DNA of 64,000 nt from Liriodendron chinense (Eukaryota > Streptophyta > Magnoliopsida > Magnoliales > Magnoliaceae): assembly GCA_003013855.2 (NCBI GenBank), contig ML058385.1, positions 806,001 to 870,000 on the forward strand, given 5' to 3'. A model generated the notes under the pieces. The model had not been told where the DNA came from. It did no database searches and worked only from the letters and a program-made list of their open reading frames with translations. The position numbers and the translations under genes were made by a program. Below are positions 20,130 to 30,090 of this stretch, piece after piece. Every line of letters begins with the position of its first letter. Within the stretch, counting starts at the first letter, position 1.

Positions 20130-20357
20130 CTAGTAGGTTGCCCCTGCATTTTTTAATCCGAAGGGCATTACGCGGTAGCAGTAGATGCCGAGAGTTGTGC
20201 GGAAGGCCGTGGCTTCTTCGTCTTCTGGGGCCATGCGGATTTGATTGTACCCCGAATACCCGTCCATGAAAGACATCACTGCATACCCTGTCGTGCTGTT
20301 AATCAACATCTCAGGAATCGGGAGGGGAAAATCGTCCTTAGGGCAGGCTTCATTCAA
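20130..20357 (-). pseudogene. RT central segment between two stop codons, element B
   Basis: NLNEACPKDDFPLP, FMDGYSGYNQIRMAPEDEEA and VMPFGLKNAGATY: RT motifs A and B, catalytic Asp in FMDG retained. It is bounded by a TGA at 20358-20360 (usual codon CGA: DFRNLNEA) and a TAG near 20127 (usual codon CAG: TYQRAM). Both stops are single C-to-T changes on the coding strand, the pattern left by cytosine methylation. Confidence 0.9.
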
Positions 20358-20360
20358 GTT

Positions 20361-23156
20361 TCAAAAATCAACGCATATTCGGATTTGTCCGCTCTTCTTC
20401 TTGACTGGCACGATGTTTGAAATCCACCGGGGGTACTTCACTTCTCGAACGAACCCAGCCTGAATCAGTTTCTTGACTTCTTCCTCGATCTTTGGTATAA
20501 TGTCCGGATGAAACCGTCGTTGGGGCTGTTTTACCGGCTTCTTCTCCTTCATGATACTTAGTTTGTGCATGGCAATCGTCGGGCTGAGCCCGGGCATTTC
20601 TGAATACATCCAGGCAAAGATATCCTTATTTTCCTTTAACAGCTGCAGGTATCTCTCCTTCTCACCTTCCGGAACGTTTTTGCTCAAGTATGTATTCCTG
20701 GGCTCTTCGGGGGTGCCTAAGTTTATCTCCTCGAGTTCGTCGATCGTTGGTTGTCCGCCATCTTCTAGTTGCACAGGCGCGATACTTGGCTGGACTACAT
20801 CGACAGGCTCTTGTGACTGGGTTTCTTCTGCCGGGCCAATGGTTACCATGTTCACACCTGCCCTAGCCCCTAGGCCCTCTCCATTGCAGTAGATTCGCCT
20901 CTGTTCTTCAAATAGAGCCAATAACCTCCTCTCTGTGTCTGCGCTTCGGTCAGGGAATCCCATATTCTTCATGATTTTTCGGCTGGCTCTGCTATATCTC
21001 TTCTCCTCTATTGGTCGAGGTTGGGCGAGCCCCCTTTCTTCCCCTCTTTCTTTTGACGGCGCTGGCCGGCTCGGCGCTGAGTGAAATCTGATGTCTTTCT
21101 GGGTGACATCTCTTGACGGCACGATGAACTGGCTTGGGGCTTTTGGAAAGGGTTTGGTTCTTCCTATCTTGGGTACCGGTACGTTGAAGCTGGATTTGAG
21201 CACGCTCATGTCTTGATCTGAGATCAACTTTAGCACAGACTGCCCTGGCTGACGTAAATGTTGCGGTATCACGTAAAATTTCTTCGTGATTGGCCGAGAG
21301 TGACCCTCCATAGGGTGTCGGGATCCCCCTTGGGTGGCATTTTGAGGTTCACTTCCCTGCACGAACTTCTCTATTCGAGTTTTTACCACCTGCCCCTTCT
21401 CTGATACCTTGGTCCTCTCACTGGTTTCACTGCCGTCGGCCAAGCTGTAGTACTTTGCGTCGGCTAAAAATGATTTGGCTATCGTATATGGCTTTGGATC
21501 CGCCGTGACCCTGTACTGAACTCCGTCTCTGTTGTATTTGAAACACTGATGATACGTCGAGGGGATTATGCGATTCTGGTGAAGCCAAGGCCTTCCTAGA
21601 AGGAGGTTGTATGTTGTCACCGTATCGATCACCTGACACGTTACTTTTGTAGTCAGTCCTTCGATCTCTAACATTACAGTAATTGACCCGAGCGTGCGCT
21701 GACTGTCTTGATTGAAACCTTGCATCATCATAAAACTTGGGCGTAACGCCGATTGCATATAGCCTAGTGTCTGTAATGTTCTCAAGGGCATAATATTTAC
21801 GGCCGACCTGTCATCCAACATACATCTCTTGACCTCGGTATCCCTGATTATTCCTGTGACCATTAGTGGACGGTTATGGTTTGTGGTTTCTACCGTGCGG
21901 TCTTCTTCTGAGAACGTGATGGTCGAATGGTGATTAACGGGCATGACTTGCGACACCGGCACATACCCTTCCCAGAATTTATCTGGATCTTTCATTTCTT
22001 CTTCTATTTCTATCATCGTGACCTCCCTGATTTCATTGTCAAGCAAGGCATTGATTAACATTTCCCTGTATACTTTTGAGAGGCATAGGGCATCGTATAT
22101 ACTCAAGCGGGCGGGGACCTTTCGTAGGTGCGATACAATGTCATACGCCACTGACCTAGGGTTTGGCTGACAGGTCGTAGTTTCGGCGACCTTCTCTTTT
22201 GACTTCTGCATGCAGGGTCTTTCCTGTGATCTGTCAGGGGTGCCGTCTTCCGGTACTGGGTTGTCTGGTCTGGGGAGAGTACGGTCAGGCATTTGCCTTC
22301 CTGACCGTAGGATGACTGCGTTGACTTCCCTCTCTACTACTTGCTGCGTTTCTTCAGGTGATGCTTGTTCGGCGAATGACACCATTCCGCAGCGGGCTGT
22401 GACTGCCCTGAATTGCCTCTGCCCCTGCGACTTCACTCCTCTGTTCTTCTTTCGCCTTGCAGGCTGCCGTCCGATCTCGGGTCTTTTCTTACTACTGGCT
22501 GGGGTCCGTGGTTCCTTCGGCTTAGGGGGCGGGGTTGACCGGCTGGTTTCTCCTTCTATCGGGACCGTTGAGATTGTCCCGACTGTCTCCTTCACCGTCT
22601 CGGGTGCCTTCATGCTGATGACTCCTTGGTTGATCAATCGCTGTATCCTTCCCTTTAGGGAAAAGCAATCTTCCGTCTGATGACTGATGCACCGATGATA
22701 TTTGCAGTATTTGGGGTCGTTCGTTCGTCCGACCTCGTGGGGACGAATCGGCTCTGGTAGGCGTATCAGGCCCTCTTCAATTAACTGTTCCATGATCGGA
22801 ACTAAATCGGCCATATCAAATGTATAGGGGCCGTTCGCCTTTTCTCTTTCGGCTATAGATACACGCTTGGGTACATAGGGCCTCTTACCTTTATCTGGTA
22901 TATCTGCCGTTTTCGCCTCTGCCTCATGATTCGTGGCGGGACGTTTTCGGTCTTTCGGATCCCTGCTCCTGTCGATCTGATGGGTCTCAACTAATCTTCC
23001 TGTTTCTCTTTTCTGTCTCTCGGGCCTGAAGCTTACTCGAGATGCTGCTTCCTCTACCAAGTGTGCTTTTGTTGCTAATTCGTGAAAGGAGTTGAAGGTG
23101 TTGCCTGACAGGCCATACGAAATCATTGGGTCTAAGGCCCTTAGGCACATTTTCAT
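20361..23156 (-). pseudogene. Gag C-terminus, protease and RT N-terminus, element B
   Basis: 931-codon open frame. CKYHRCISHQTEDC (residues 151-164) is the Gag knuckle. A Tat-type region AYDIVSHLRKVPARLSIYDA precedes protease: LDDRSAVNIMPLRTL (447 on) and LLLGRPWLHQNRIIPSTYH (518 on). The active-site triplet, usually Asp-Asp-Gly in this family, is Asp-Asp-Arg (R450), expected to inactivate it. The RT entry EINLGTPEEPRNTYLS, HPDIIPKIEEEVKKLIQAGF and ISNIVPVKKKSGQIRICVDF ends at the TGA at 20358. Long basic and proline-rich linkers lie between. Confidence 0.88.
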
Positions 23157-23207
23157 CTGCTCGCCTTCGCTGGGTAATTCGCGACATTAAGCTGCTGTGG
23201 TTCCCCA

Positions 23208-23943
23208 TCAGTCGATAAACTTCTCAACTGGCTCACCATTTCTCTGTCTAACCATTGTAAGGTCCGTTAACGAGATTTCTCTCTCCGTTGCGAAGAACTT
23301 CGAAATAAAGGCATCTTGCATCTGCTCCCATGTTCTCACAGAGCCGGCTGGTAGTGACATGTACCATTGGAAAGCTTTCCTGTCAGGGTGGATCCAAATA
23401 ACCGCATGCAGTATTGCGGGACCGCAGACCAATTTCCCAATGTAGTCAGGAAGTGGGTGATGTGCTCCTCTGGCGACCCTCTGCCGTCGAATTTTCCAAA
23501 GTCCGGGCACCTAAAGTTAGCCGGGAATGGTACCTCTTCCACTTCTGGTGGGTATGGGACTCGATATTTGTAGCTACCTTTCCTCTCTTTCTCCTTTTCC
23601 TGTTGCATCATATGGGCTATTGTTTGGGATAACTCTTCTCGTGATACATGAGATGTGGAAAGCGGCGCACGTCCTACTGGCGTGACTCTGGGTTGGATGG
23701 GTGGCTCTGGCTAACCGGACCTTCTGCTACGCCTTGAGACTCCTCTGCCGACTGACGGGTGGGCGGCGCGGTACTCCTGGTGGCGTTTTGTGCTATCAGA
23801 GTGGTTAAGGCCTCCTGGATGGCCTTCATTCGCTCGTTCGTCTCACGGTTAGCCTCTACCAACCTGTCGATCTGATCTAGTAACGGGGGTAACTCTTCTG
23901 TCTCGTATAGTTCTTCCTCTGCTTCTGTGGCCACTTGCACCAT
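23208..23943 (-). pseudogene. Gag N-terminal part, element B
   Basis: Starts MVQVATEAEEELYETEELPP, with a helix LLDQIDRLVEANRETNERMK, then FRCPDFGKFDGRGSPEEHIT, AFQWYMSLPAGSVRTWEQMQ and FISKFFATEREISLTDLTMV. This is the retrotransposon-gag domain. Frame changes near 23690 and 23420 and a break between 23208 and 23156 separate it from the 931-codon frame. It forms the particle and binds element RNA. Confidence 0.75.
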
Positions 23944-23958
23944 TACTACCTGTGCCGA

Positions 23959-24372
23959 CTAGATTTCTCGGACTGGCCCTTGTCTTGATATGAGGATCGT
24001 CGCGGACTTAGGCTTTTCTTTTACGGATCTGGCGGTTCTTTGTAGGGTATGGAAGGTTTTGGGCAGCGGTGGGAACTGCTCGATTGTTATTGCAGGCGTT
24101 GCAGGTCCTGCCGGCGCAACCCTCCTGCCTGTAAGGGTCTTCTGCCCCTGTTTTGGCTGCCATTGTCTCTTATTCGTAGGGCGAGGTCTTGTGATATCCA
24201 TTTTCGTATATGCCGCTAAATTAGCTGCTCTCTTTCGTTCTTTCCTTTGTCTACGTGTTTCGACCAATTGCCATCCTGAACTAGAAGCAGTTGTCGTGGT
24301 CGGGGTGAAGCGAGGGAAGCTGAAGCCTCCGGTGGCGAGGAAAGTGCACGAACTGGTCATTGAGCACGCCAT
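23959..24372 (-). CDS. small basic ORF upstream of gag, element B
   Basis: 137 codons, intact, start ATG at 24372. Rich in K, R, T and P: WQLVETRRQRKERKRAANLA, RPRPTNKRQWQPKQGQK and IEQFPPLPKTFHTLQRT. It ends 15 bp before the gag start. Ogre-type elements are known to have an extra ORF before gag, so the position fits; whether it is the same protein I cannot tell. Function unknown; the basic run suggests nucleic-acid binding or nuclear import. Confidence 0.5.
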   Translation of the reverse strand: MACSMTSSCTFLATGGFSFPRFTPTTTTASSSGWQLVETRRQRKERKRAANLAAYTKMDITRPRPTNKRQWQPKQGQKTLTGRRVAPAGPATPAITIEQFPPLPKTFHTLQRTARSVKEKPKSATILISRQGPVREI

Positions 24373-24734
24373 TTCTTTCGCCTGCCCTAGTGTCTTGCTA
24401 ATTCTGTAGTGTCATAAAAATCGTTAGAACAGTTCACGAATGCAATCGGGAGTATGAGCCCATTCGATCGCAATGCATAAACCGACAGGGATAAGCAAGA
24501 CGGAGGCAAATACGTGTAATTATGGAATGCGTGGGTTCGAAAACCCCCCTTTTTATGTCTGTTGCCTTAAAGATGAAGGGAAGAACATTCCCGTTGAGAG
24601 TCGCCAGTTTGGCGCCCGAGGGCGCCGAAACATTACGCCTTGCGGTAACTTTTCTTATGCGTAAATTCGTGTTTGCAAAGGACTATTCTTAGAGTGTTCT
24701 TATACTCAGAGCAAACCAGAGATTCTGGGTTCGA
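24373..24734 (-). other. 5' untranslated leader of element B
   Basis: No ORF. Contains a GC palindrome GGCGCCC-GA-GGGCGCC (24611-24626) directly after a 14-bp repeat (24597-24610, AGAGTCGCCAGTTT) of the primer-site/LTR junction at 24743-24756. Also contains the extended tRNA-like segment starting at about 24715. Confidence 0.6.
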
Positions 24735-24752
24735 TCCCCAGCAGAGTCGCCA
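24715..24752 (-). other. primer-binding site extended to a tRNA-Arg 3' half
   Basis: The plus strand reads as the 3' half of a tRNA: ACCAG, AGATT, T-stem CTGGG, loop TTCGATC, T-stem CCCAG, acceptor strand CAGAGTCG, then CCA ending at 24752. It closely resembles plant tRNA-Arg (from memory). The standard 18-nt site is 24735-24752; a 3-bp spacer GTT separates it from the LTR. The match continues about 20 nt past the normal limit. Element A matches only about 19-20 nt. Confidence 0.8.
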
Positions 24753-24755
24753 GTT

Positions 24756-26669
24756 TGTTAGAACTAGAGAAATGAACATTCTCTGGGATGTTGTGTTTTG
24801 TTGCTCTGGGGGGTTCTGAGTAATGGAAACATTCATAGACAGTCATGAGCATTCACAAAAGTACACACGAAGAGATATCGCAAGGCGAATTTTATTCCAG
24901 AGATTCTGAGATCTTGTACATTCCAGGCCGTGGTCTGGCACGGACCCTTAATTACATCGCATAATCGATGACCCTTGATTAGAAGGCAAAAGACTAGTCA
25001 GCCGGGACTAGGTTTTTAGAGTTTACGGCCATGGGGCCGGTATTTGTTTTACTGTACTAAGCCACTTTGTGTTAGTCGGATGTCTATGTCCCATGTTTTG
25101 GTCGGAGATCCGGGTCAGGACTGTCAGGGTTTATTACTGAGAGGGACAACTCTGGGCCCGCACCTGTCAATGTAGGGACAGGTGACCTCGGGAAGTCCGT
25201 TCTACAGTTATGTTTACCTGCGCAGTCTAACCAGCGGGTACCGTTTTAGATGGGTAGGGCATCGACTACTGCATTGTGGCAGTTGAGTAGTTGGTTTGTA
25301 AGGGATCGAAACTCTTCAGCACGGTTTATTGTGGTAATCAAGGCCCGGCTGAGCTAGTCTTTTAGCACAAATCGGGTCATGCCTTTTGTAGTGAACGTAA
25401 ATATTAGCATATCTGCTTAGCCCCAGATGTTGGCGACTCCTTTTCGGGAAGTTACCCCGTTCATCGCATCGAATAGGGTTTAATTTTGAAGATGCTCGAT
25501 TCTGCTCATTTAGGGTTCCCGAAACGTTTGCTTGGCCGTTCCATTGCGTCCGGAATGCTCGAAATACCCAAGACTGGTCCCAAAAATACTCAAAATTGAG
25601 CCCGGTGCGCCTGCTAACATGATCTGTAAATTGGCTGATTTCTGGGTGCGTGAGCCCTGATTTACGGGTGCATGGGGGCTCCACGCACCTGTCAATTCGT
25701 CAAAGATTTTTAGACGATTTTGAGGGTGCGTTGGTGCATGTTCGGGGTGCGTTGATGCACTTCACCAATTCGGACTTGCTGGATTTACAGACACGTGGGT
25801 GCTGAATTGACGGATGCGTGGTTCCCTTTTTTTTTATGCGTGAACTTCTTTTACAGGTGCGTTTTAAATGTATGAAGTCCAGACCTTAGACGTGTCCGCA
25901 CCCAAAATGGGGTTCTGGTGGAAGGAGTGGGAGCTCAGGCGAGGGTTCCGGTAAGCCTTTTTTGGGTTTCCGGCGGGCGGAGCTCTCTCTCTCTCTCTCG
26001 GTCTCTTGATCTCTCTCAAATGAAGCATCGGAGGGGTATTTATAGGTGAAGTCAACCAATAGCAGGGCGCCACATGTCACGCATCCATAAAATGCTCTCC
26101 ACGCACCTGTTTACTTCATCGCAGGTCCGATGATCATACGGGTGCGTGGGGTTTACTTGTCGGGTGCGAGAGGTTCCACGCACCTGGAAACTATCTCATA
26201 ATCTGTCCGTTGATTGTGGGGTGCGTTGACCATCTTTCAAGGTGCGTTGGATGCGTGGTCCTTCACGAAATGGTGGGCCAGCGTACTGTTTTCAAGGGTG
26301 CGTGGGATATAACTTACAGGTGCGTTGGGCTCCACGCACCTGTGAGTGAGTGTCGGTTTTTAGGGTGCGTTGGACACGTAAATGTGGGCTCCATCGATTG
26401 GGTTTTGATTTTTGGAGGGTTTGTGGGGCCCGTTTCTTTGCGCAACCACTTGCAGTGTTCATCACAAATCGTATAGGAGTCACCGGTCTGATTTAGAACA
26501 GTTTTGATCACGGAGATCAGCGGGGTCCACTAGTGAATTTGGCTAAGTCCAGGGAAGTCACGTATTCCTTCGTCTTGCGTGCACCGGGAGGCGTTCTTTG
26601 CGCGATCCCTTCAGGAGTGTATGGTTATTTGGCTTATTTTAAGAGTGTCCACTATTTGGGACCCCAACA
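24756..26669 (-). repeat. 5' LTR of element B
   Basis: 1,914 bp, ends TGTTGGGG...TTCTAACA in element sense, about 98-99% identical by eye to 7630-9542. TATA box 26037-26045. Most differences from the other LTR are C/T or G/A transitions. Confidence 0.95.
26037..26045 (-). promoter_or_regulatory. TATA box of element B 5' LTR
   Basis: CTATAAATA on the minus strand with CCAAT box just upstream; drives gag-pol transcription. A CT-rich tract and the start of the R region follow. Confidence 0.75.
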
Positions 26670-26674
26670 ATACT
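26670..26674. other. target-site duplication ATACT, right copy (element B)
   Basis: Identical to 7625-7629. From here rightward the sequence is element A leader. Confidence 0.95.
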
Positions 26675-26848
26675 CTACTCTTTTGGGTTTTAGGGATTTT
26701 TTATTTTTTTCTGGTTTTGGGATTTTCTATTTTTTTGTTTGTTTTGGGTAGAATGCTATGCAGATGAGATTGTATGAGGATTAGTGACTTTCAAGTACGG
26801 GAAGGATTTTATTTTTCAAGTCGGATCACGACTAGTGGGACTAGCTCA
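26675..26848 (-). other. leader of element A
   Basis: T-rich low-complexity DNA with repeated TTTTGGGTTTT-like words; no ORF. It joined gag at 7629 before element B arrived. Confidence 0.7.
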
Positions 26849-26866
26849 TCCCCAGCAGAGTCGCCA
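26849..26866 (-). other. primer-binding site of element A
   Basis: TCCCCAGCAGAGTCGCCA on the plus strand, identical to the 18-nt site of element B, with a 3-bp spacer to the LTR. The match to the tRNA ends here, unlike element B. Confidence 0.85.
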
Positions 26867-27558
26867 TTCTGTGGACCCTGGCCTTTTCCGCGCTCCCGCA
26901 CGACGTTCTCGTCCCTTCCCCTTTCGAGAAAAGAAGGAGAGGAGGATGCGTGAGTACGAATCGCCGTTTGTGCCACTGGCTTGCCTCGTTCTTGAGGGCT
27001 TTGTTTGGTTGTCGTGCTAAGCTAGATGTGTTTAAATGAGTTTATATAAGACCAGAGTCGCCACTAGCCAATTACTTCGAATCTACAGTTGGCTAGACCT
27101 CGTAGAAACGTTAGAGAAGGGGATCCGAAGATTCCTTCCTCTAAAATGACTCCTTTTGATCTGCGACCAGAGATTCGAGGTAAGGGATCACGGTTACAGG
27201 GTGGGAAGAGGTTAAGCACCCCACACACTGCCCGTACCGAAGTACGGTCTCTACTTCACAGAATCGAACTAATACTTGAAAGTCTGTTTTAATCCTCGTA
27301 CATTCTCATAGATGACATGATGCATAAATGCAGGTCTGAACAGTAAGAGTTTCTTATGAGCAGGTTTCGAGTGGCTGAATCAAGACTTGTATGGTTTGGG
27401 AGACTTGGACCAGTGGTTAGGCTGGGATGGACCAGGGCTAGGCTCTCCTCACTCGGGCTCTCCTTGGTGGGAAAATGGGCTAAGGGGTGGAGGAAAACTC
27501 AGACGGACGGTCGCTGGACTGGGCGGATTGCTGTGTTGAAATGAGAAGGGGAGGGGGG

Positions 27559-27567
27559 TATTTATAG
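27559..27567 (-). promoter_or_regulatory. TATA box of element A LTR
   Basis: CTATAAATACCCCCC on the minus strand, nearly the same word as in element B. The tandem repeats lie directly upstream in element sense. Confidence 0.7.
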
Positions 27568-27616
27568 CAGCGGGCAGTGGCAGAGCCCGTAATTATTTTT
27601 GGGCGGCCCGCTGTGG

Positions 27617-27892
27617 GCCGCCCGTACGGTCACTCCTCGATTTCCAGCGAGGTACGGTCGTTCAGCGAGCCGCCCGTACGGTCACTCCTCGATTTCCAGC
27701 GAGGTACGGTCGTTCCCTCGGGGCTGCTGTTTGGCTCGGTGGGTTGACTCAGCGGGTCGACTCGGTAATTTAACTCAGCGGGTTGACTCGACGGGTTAAC
27801 TCGGTGTTTTGACTCGACGAGTTGACTCAACGAGTTGACTCAGCGGGTTAACTCAGTGGGTTGACTCAGTGGGTTGACTCAGTGAGTTTGAC
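27617..27892. repeat. 52-bp duplication and GGTTGACTC array in LTR A
   Basis: Two 52-bp copies starting GCCGCCCGTACGG at 27617 and 27669, followed by about a dozen degenerate 12-13-bp units (GGGTTGACTCAGC and variants) to 27892. Confidence 0.8.
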
Positions 27893-28103
27893 TTTTTAAG
27901 GATTTTTTGACTGGATTTTCTTATGGGTGGTTTTTCAGGCTGATGTTTAGGACTGGGTTGACTGGGTTCAGGCTTGAATTGGGCTATGGATTGGGGCTTA
28001 CAAGGGTGAGTTTGGCTGAGTTCGGACTTGGGATTTGGGGGTATGGTCCTCCATTCATCCAGCTATCTCTACCTACAGTGTAGCCGAAGGTATGGTGTCT
28101 ACA

Positions 28104-28913
28104 GGCACTAAATGCCTAAAAATTCACCCAAGCCCCCCTTATATAGACATCTACTAATTAACTTTGATTAACCATATAATCTATGAGGTGGATGACTTTC
28201 CTCGTGGATAATTGTCACATATTAATTACATGATTAAGGAGTTTTTGGCCCACCATTTATTGCGCCCCTTAACTTTTCTAGGAATTCATGGACACATGGA
28301 CACATGTCTTTGTTTTAAGGGATTATGTTGTTGACTACACCACGCTTTATTAATTCAAGTATTAGCTTCATATATCTTGTTTTAAAGCTTGATTTGAGGG
28401 TCTTAATGACCTCCTAGATGAAGTTAAGAATTTCTATAAGTTAATGAGGTGGCATGACCTCCTTAAATCATGGAAACTTTTTGACTTTTAAAGCCTCTCC
28501 TTTATTAATGGCTAGTTAAGTGTGTTTTACTTTCAAAGTGAGTTCATGTGAGTTTATGAGAGGTATTAGTTTAATTAATTCTTGCTAGGTGTCATGGCCC
28601 TCCTTAAACTAAGGAGCAACATTGACTTTAAGTTAATAAAGTTGACTTCATTATTAGTATTGTTAATACAATGACTTTTGGTGAGACATGGAGAATGTTT
28701 ACCATAATGCCTAGGTTATATGTGGCTTACACTAATTCTAATAGAATAGTAGGTATAATGTCATTCTTGCACCTTTTCATGAATATTTGCACATGGACAG
28801 TGCTGGGATCTTTGTGTTATATCTTGTGTTCGGGGTCACATACCCGCGTATAGAAAATATCATCGGATTCGTTTTATCGGGGCGGTCGGCATGTTATGAG
28901 TTTTGGGTATTCA
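28104..28913 (-). repeat. 3' LTR of the chromovirus, promoter part
   Basis: AT-rich, no ORF. Minus-strand TATATAAGGGGGGC near 28130-28145 looks like the LTR TATA region. Continuity with 31656-31825 follows from the ATTCA duplication around the solo LTR. Element A is inserted at 28103/28104, near the expected transcription start. The U5 part is outside the window. Confidence 0.6.
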
Positions 28914-30058
28914 TGTAACGCCCCAGATTTTCGAGATTTATTTGAAAATTTTTGAAAATTCATTTTTAATTTATTTTTATTAATTATCGTACATTTACCG
29001 TTGATTTGCGAATAGCGGGACATCCGTAGGAGATCTGATAGGGGACCCTTTACAAAAGTTGCTTAAAATGATCCCATAAACATCATAGAAAGATCAGATT
29101 TCAAAAATCACGCACTTTTCAGATAATTACGAAAATGCCATTAGTTAAACTTAAGTTAAGATACCATTTTTAAGTATTATAGTTTCTGACGATCACTTTC
29201 ACTCAAAACCCTGGATTTAAGTTTTTGGGCACATATTAACCATACACATCAAATTTCAGCCCTTAAATCATAGTAGAAGTGGTCCGATTGTCAAATCATC
29301 CCCTTAACCCTTGATTTTCATGTCCACCGAGTGAGGAAAGTAGATGGTTAGTCGTTGTCGAATATTTCTCTTCATATGAGTGACTTAGATCGTCTTTATC
29401 ATGGACCAATAGTGTGATTTGAGTGCCCCACCTTGATAAGCAACTTTCTTATGCGCGAAGTTATCCCGTTTTAGAAATTAATGAGTTACCAACTCTTCTC
29501 AAATTTGAACCTTTCAATTTACCCACTTCTCACCATCAATCGCTTCTCAAATTTGGACCACCCATTATACTCATATGACTACGAGTTTACACAAAATTTT
29601 GACCCCGATCTGTAATCCTACACCGTTGAATCACAAAGTCAGCCCCTTCCTTTTCCACCAAAAGTTGGAATTTCAGATCTAGGCATTTCTCACCATCAAT
29701 CAACCACTAAAATTTGTACAATTGTTTACCTATCATGACTACATATTTTTCCAAAATTTGGACCCTGATCATCAAGCGTAGACCGTTAATTATGATCAAG
29801 CCCATTTTAACCCCCGTTAGGCCATTTTCAAGGATCGGCCAATCTAGAATGTGGATCATCAAGAAATTTACGTATTCTGACTCTACTCTTCGAGCTTGAT
29901 AAGATGAACGGATGGGAATTGATCAATGATCATTTGAATATTGAGATTTGAGAATCCCACCTCAAGAAGTTGTTATACAAGACCTTGAGTGCACATCCCT
30001 CTCCATATTTCTACTACGTACCTCCAAATCCTTCTCCTAACCCTAGCCTCCATGCCCT

Positions 30059-30090
<32 letters not shown>

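Larger units (their letters stand above)
7630..26669 (-). mobile_element. Tat-like Ty3/gypsy element B with antisense gene (19 kb)
   Basis: Complete minus-strand LTR retrotransposon: 5' LTR 24756-26669, primer site 24735-24752, leader, small basic ORF (24372-23959), gag (23943-23208), gag/protease (23156-20361), RT-RNase H-second RNase H-integrase (20357-17448), then a plus-strand gene (11510-17015), polypurine tract 9543-9553 and 3' LTR 7630-9542. TSD is ATACT. LTRs differ at roughly 25-30 of about 1,913 positions by eye, so insertion is fairly recent. Domain content and size match the Tat/Ogre group, for which extra antisense ORFs next to the 3' LTR have been reported. The antisense gene contains a solo LTR (12346-13593), about 1.25 kb of the total. 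Confidence 0.92.
1..28103 (-). mobile_element. Tat-like Ty3/gypsy element A (incomplete at left edge)
   Basis: Minus-strand LTR retrotransposon. Order in its own sense: 5' LTR 26870-28103, tRNA primer site 26849-26866, T-rich leader 26675-26848, then gag (7629-5380), protease (about 4250-3773), RT (2869-1752), RNase H (1733-1010), second archaeal-type RNase H (about 1010-415) and the beginning of integrase (402-1). Element B interrupts it between leader and gag start (7630-26669). The second RNase H and the GRPW-type protease place it in the Tat/Ogre branch. The coding region has several stops and frameshifts, so it is a dead copy. The 3' LTR lies beyond position 1. It is inserted in the chromovirus LTR that continues at 28104. 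Confidence 0.85.
26870..28103 (-). repeat. 5' LTR of element A
   Basis: 1,234 bp; in element sense begins TGTAGACACC and ends GGGTCCACA. Minus-strand TATA box CTATAAATA at 27559-27567. It carries a 52-bp tandem duplication (27617-27720) and a run of GGGTTGACTCAGC-like units (27738-27892). LTR sequence is unrelated to that of element B despite the same primer site. Confidence 0.88.

Noticed and set aside
24712..24752. tRNA gene
   Set aside because: Only the 3' half with CCA is present, at the retrotransposon primer site; no 5' half or D-arm.
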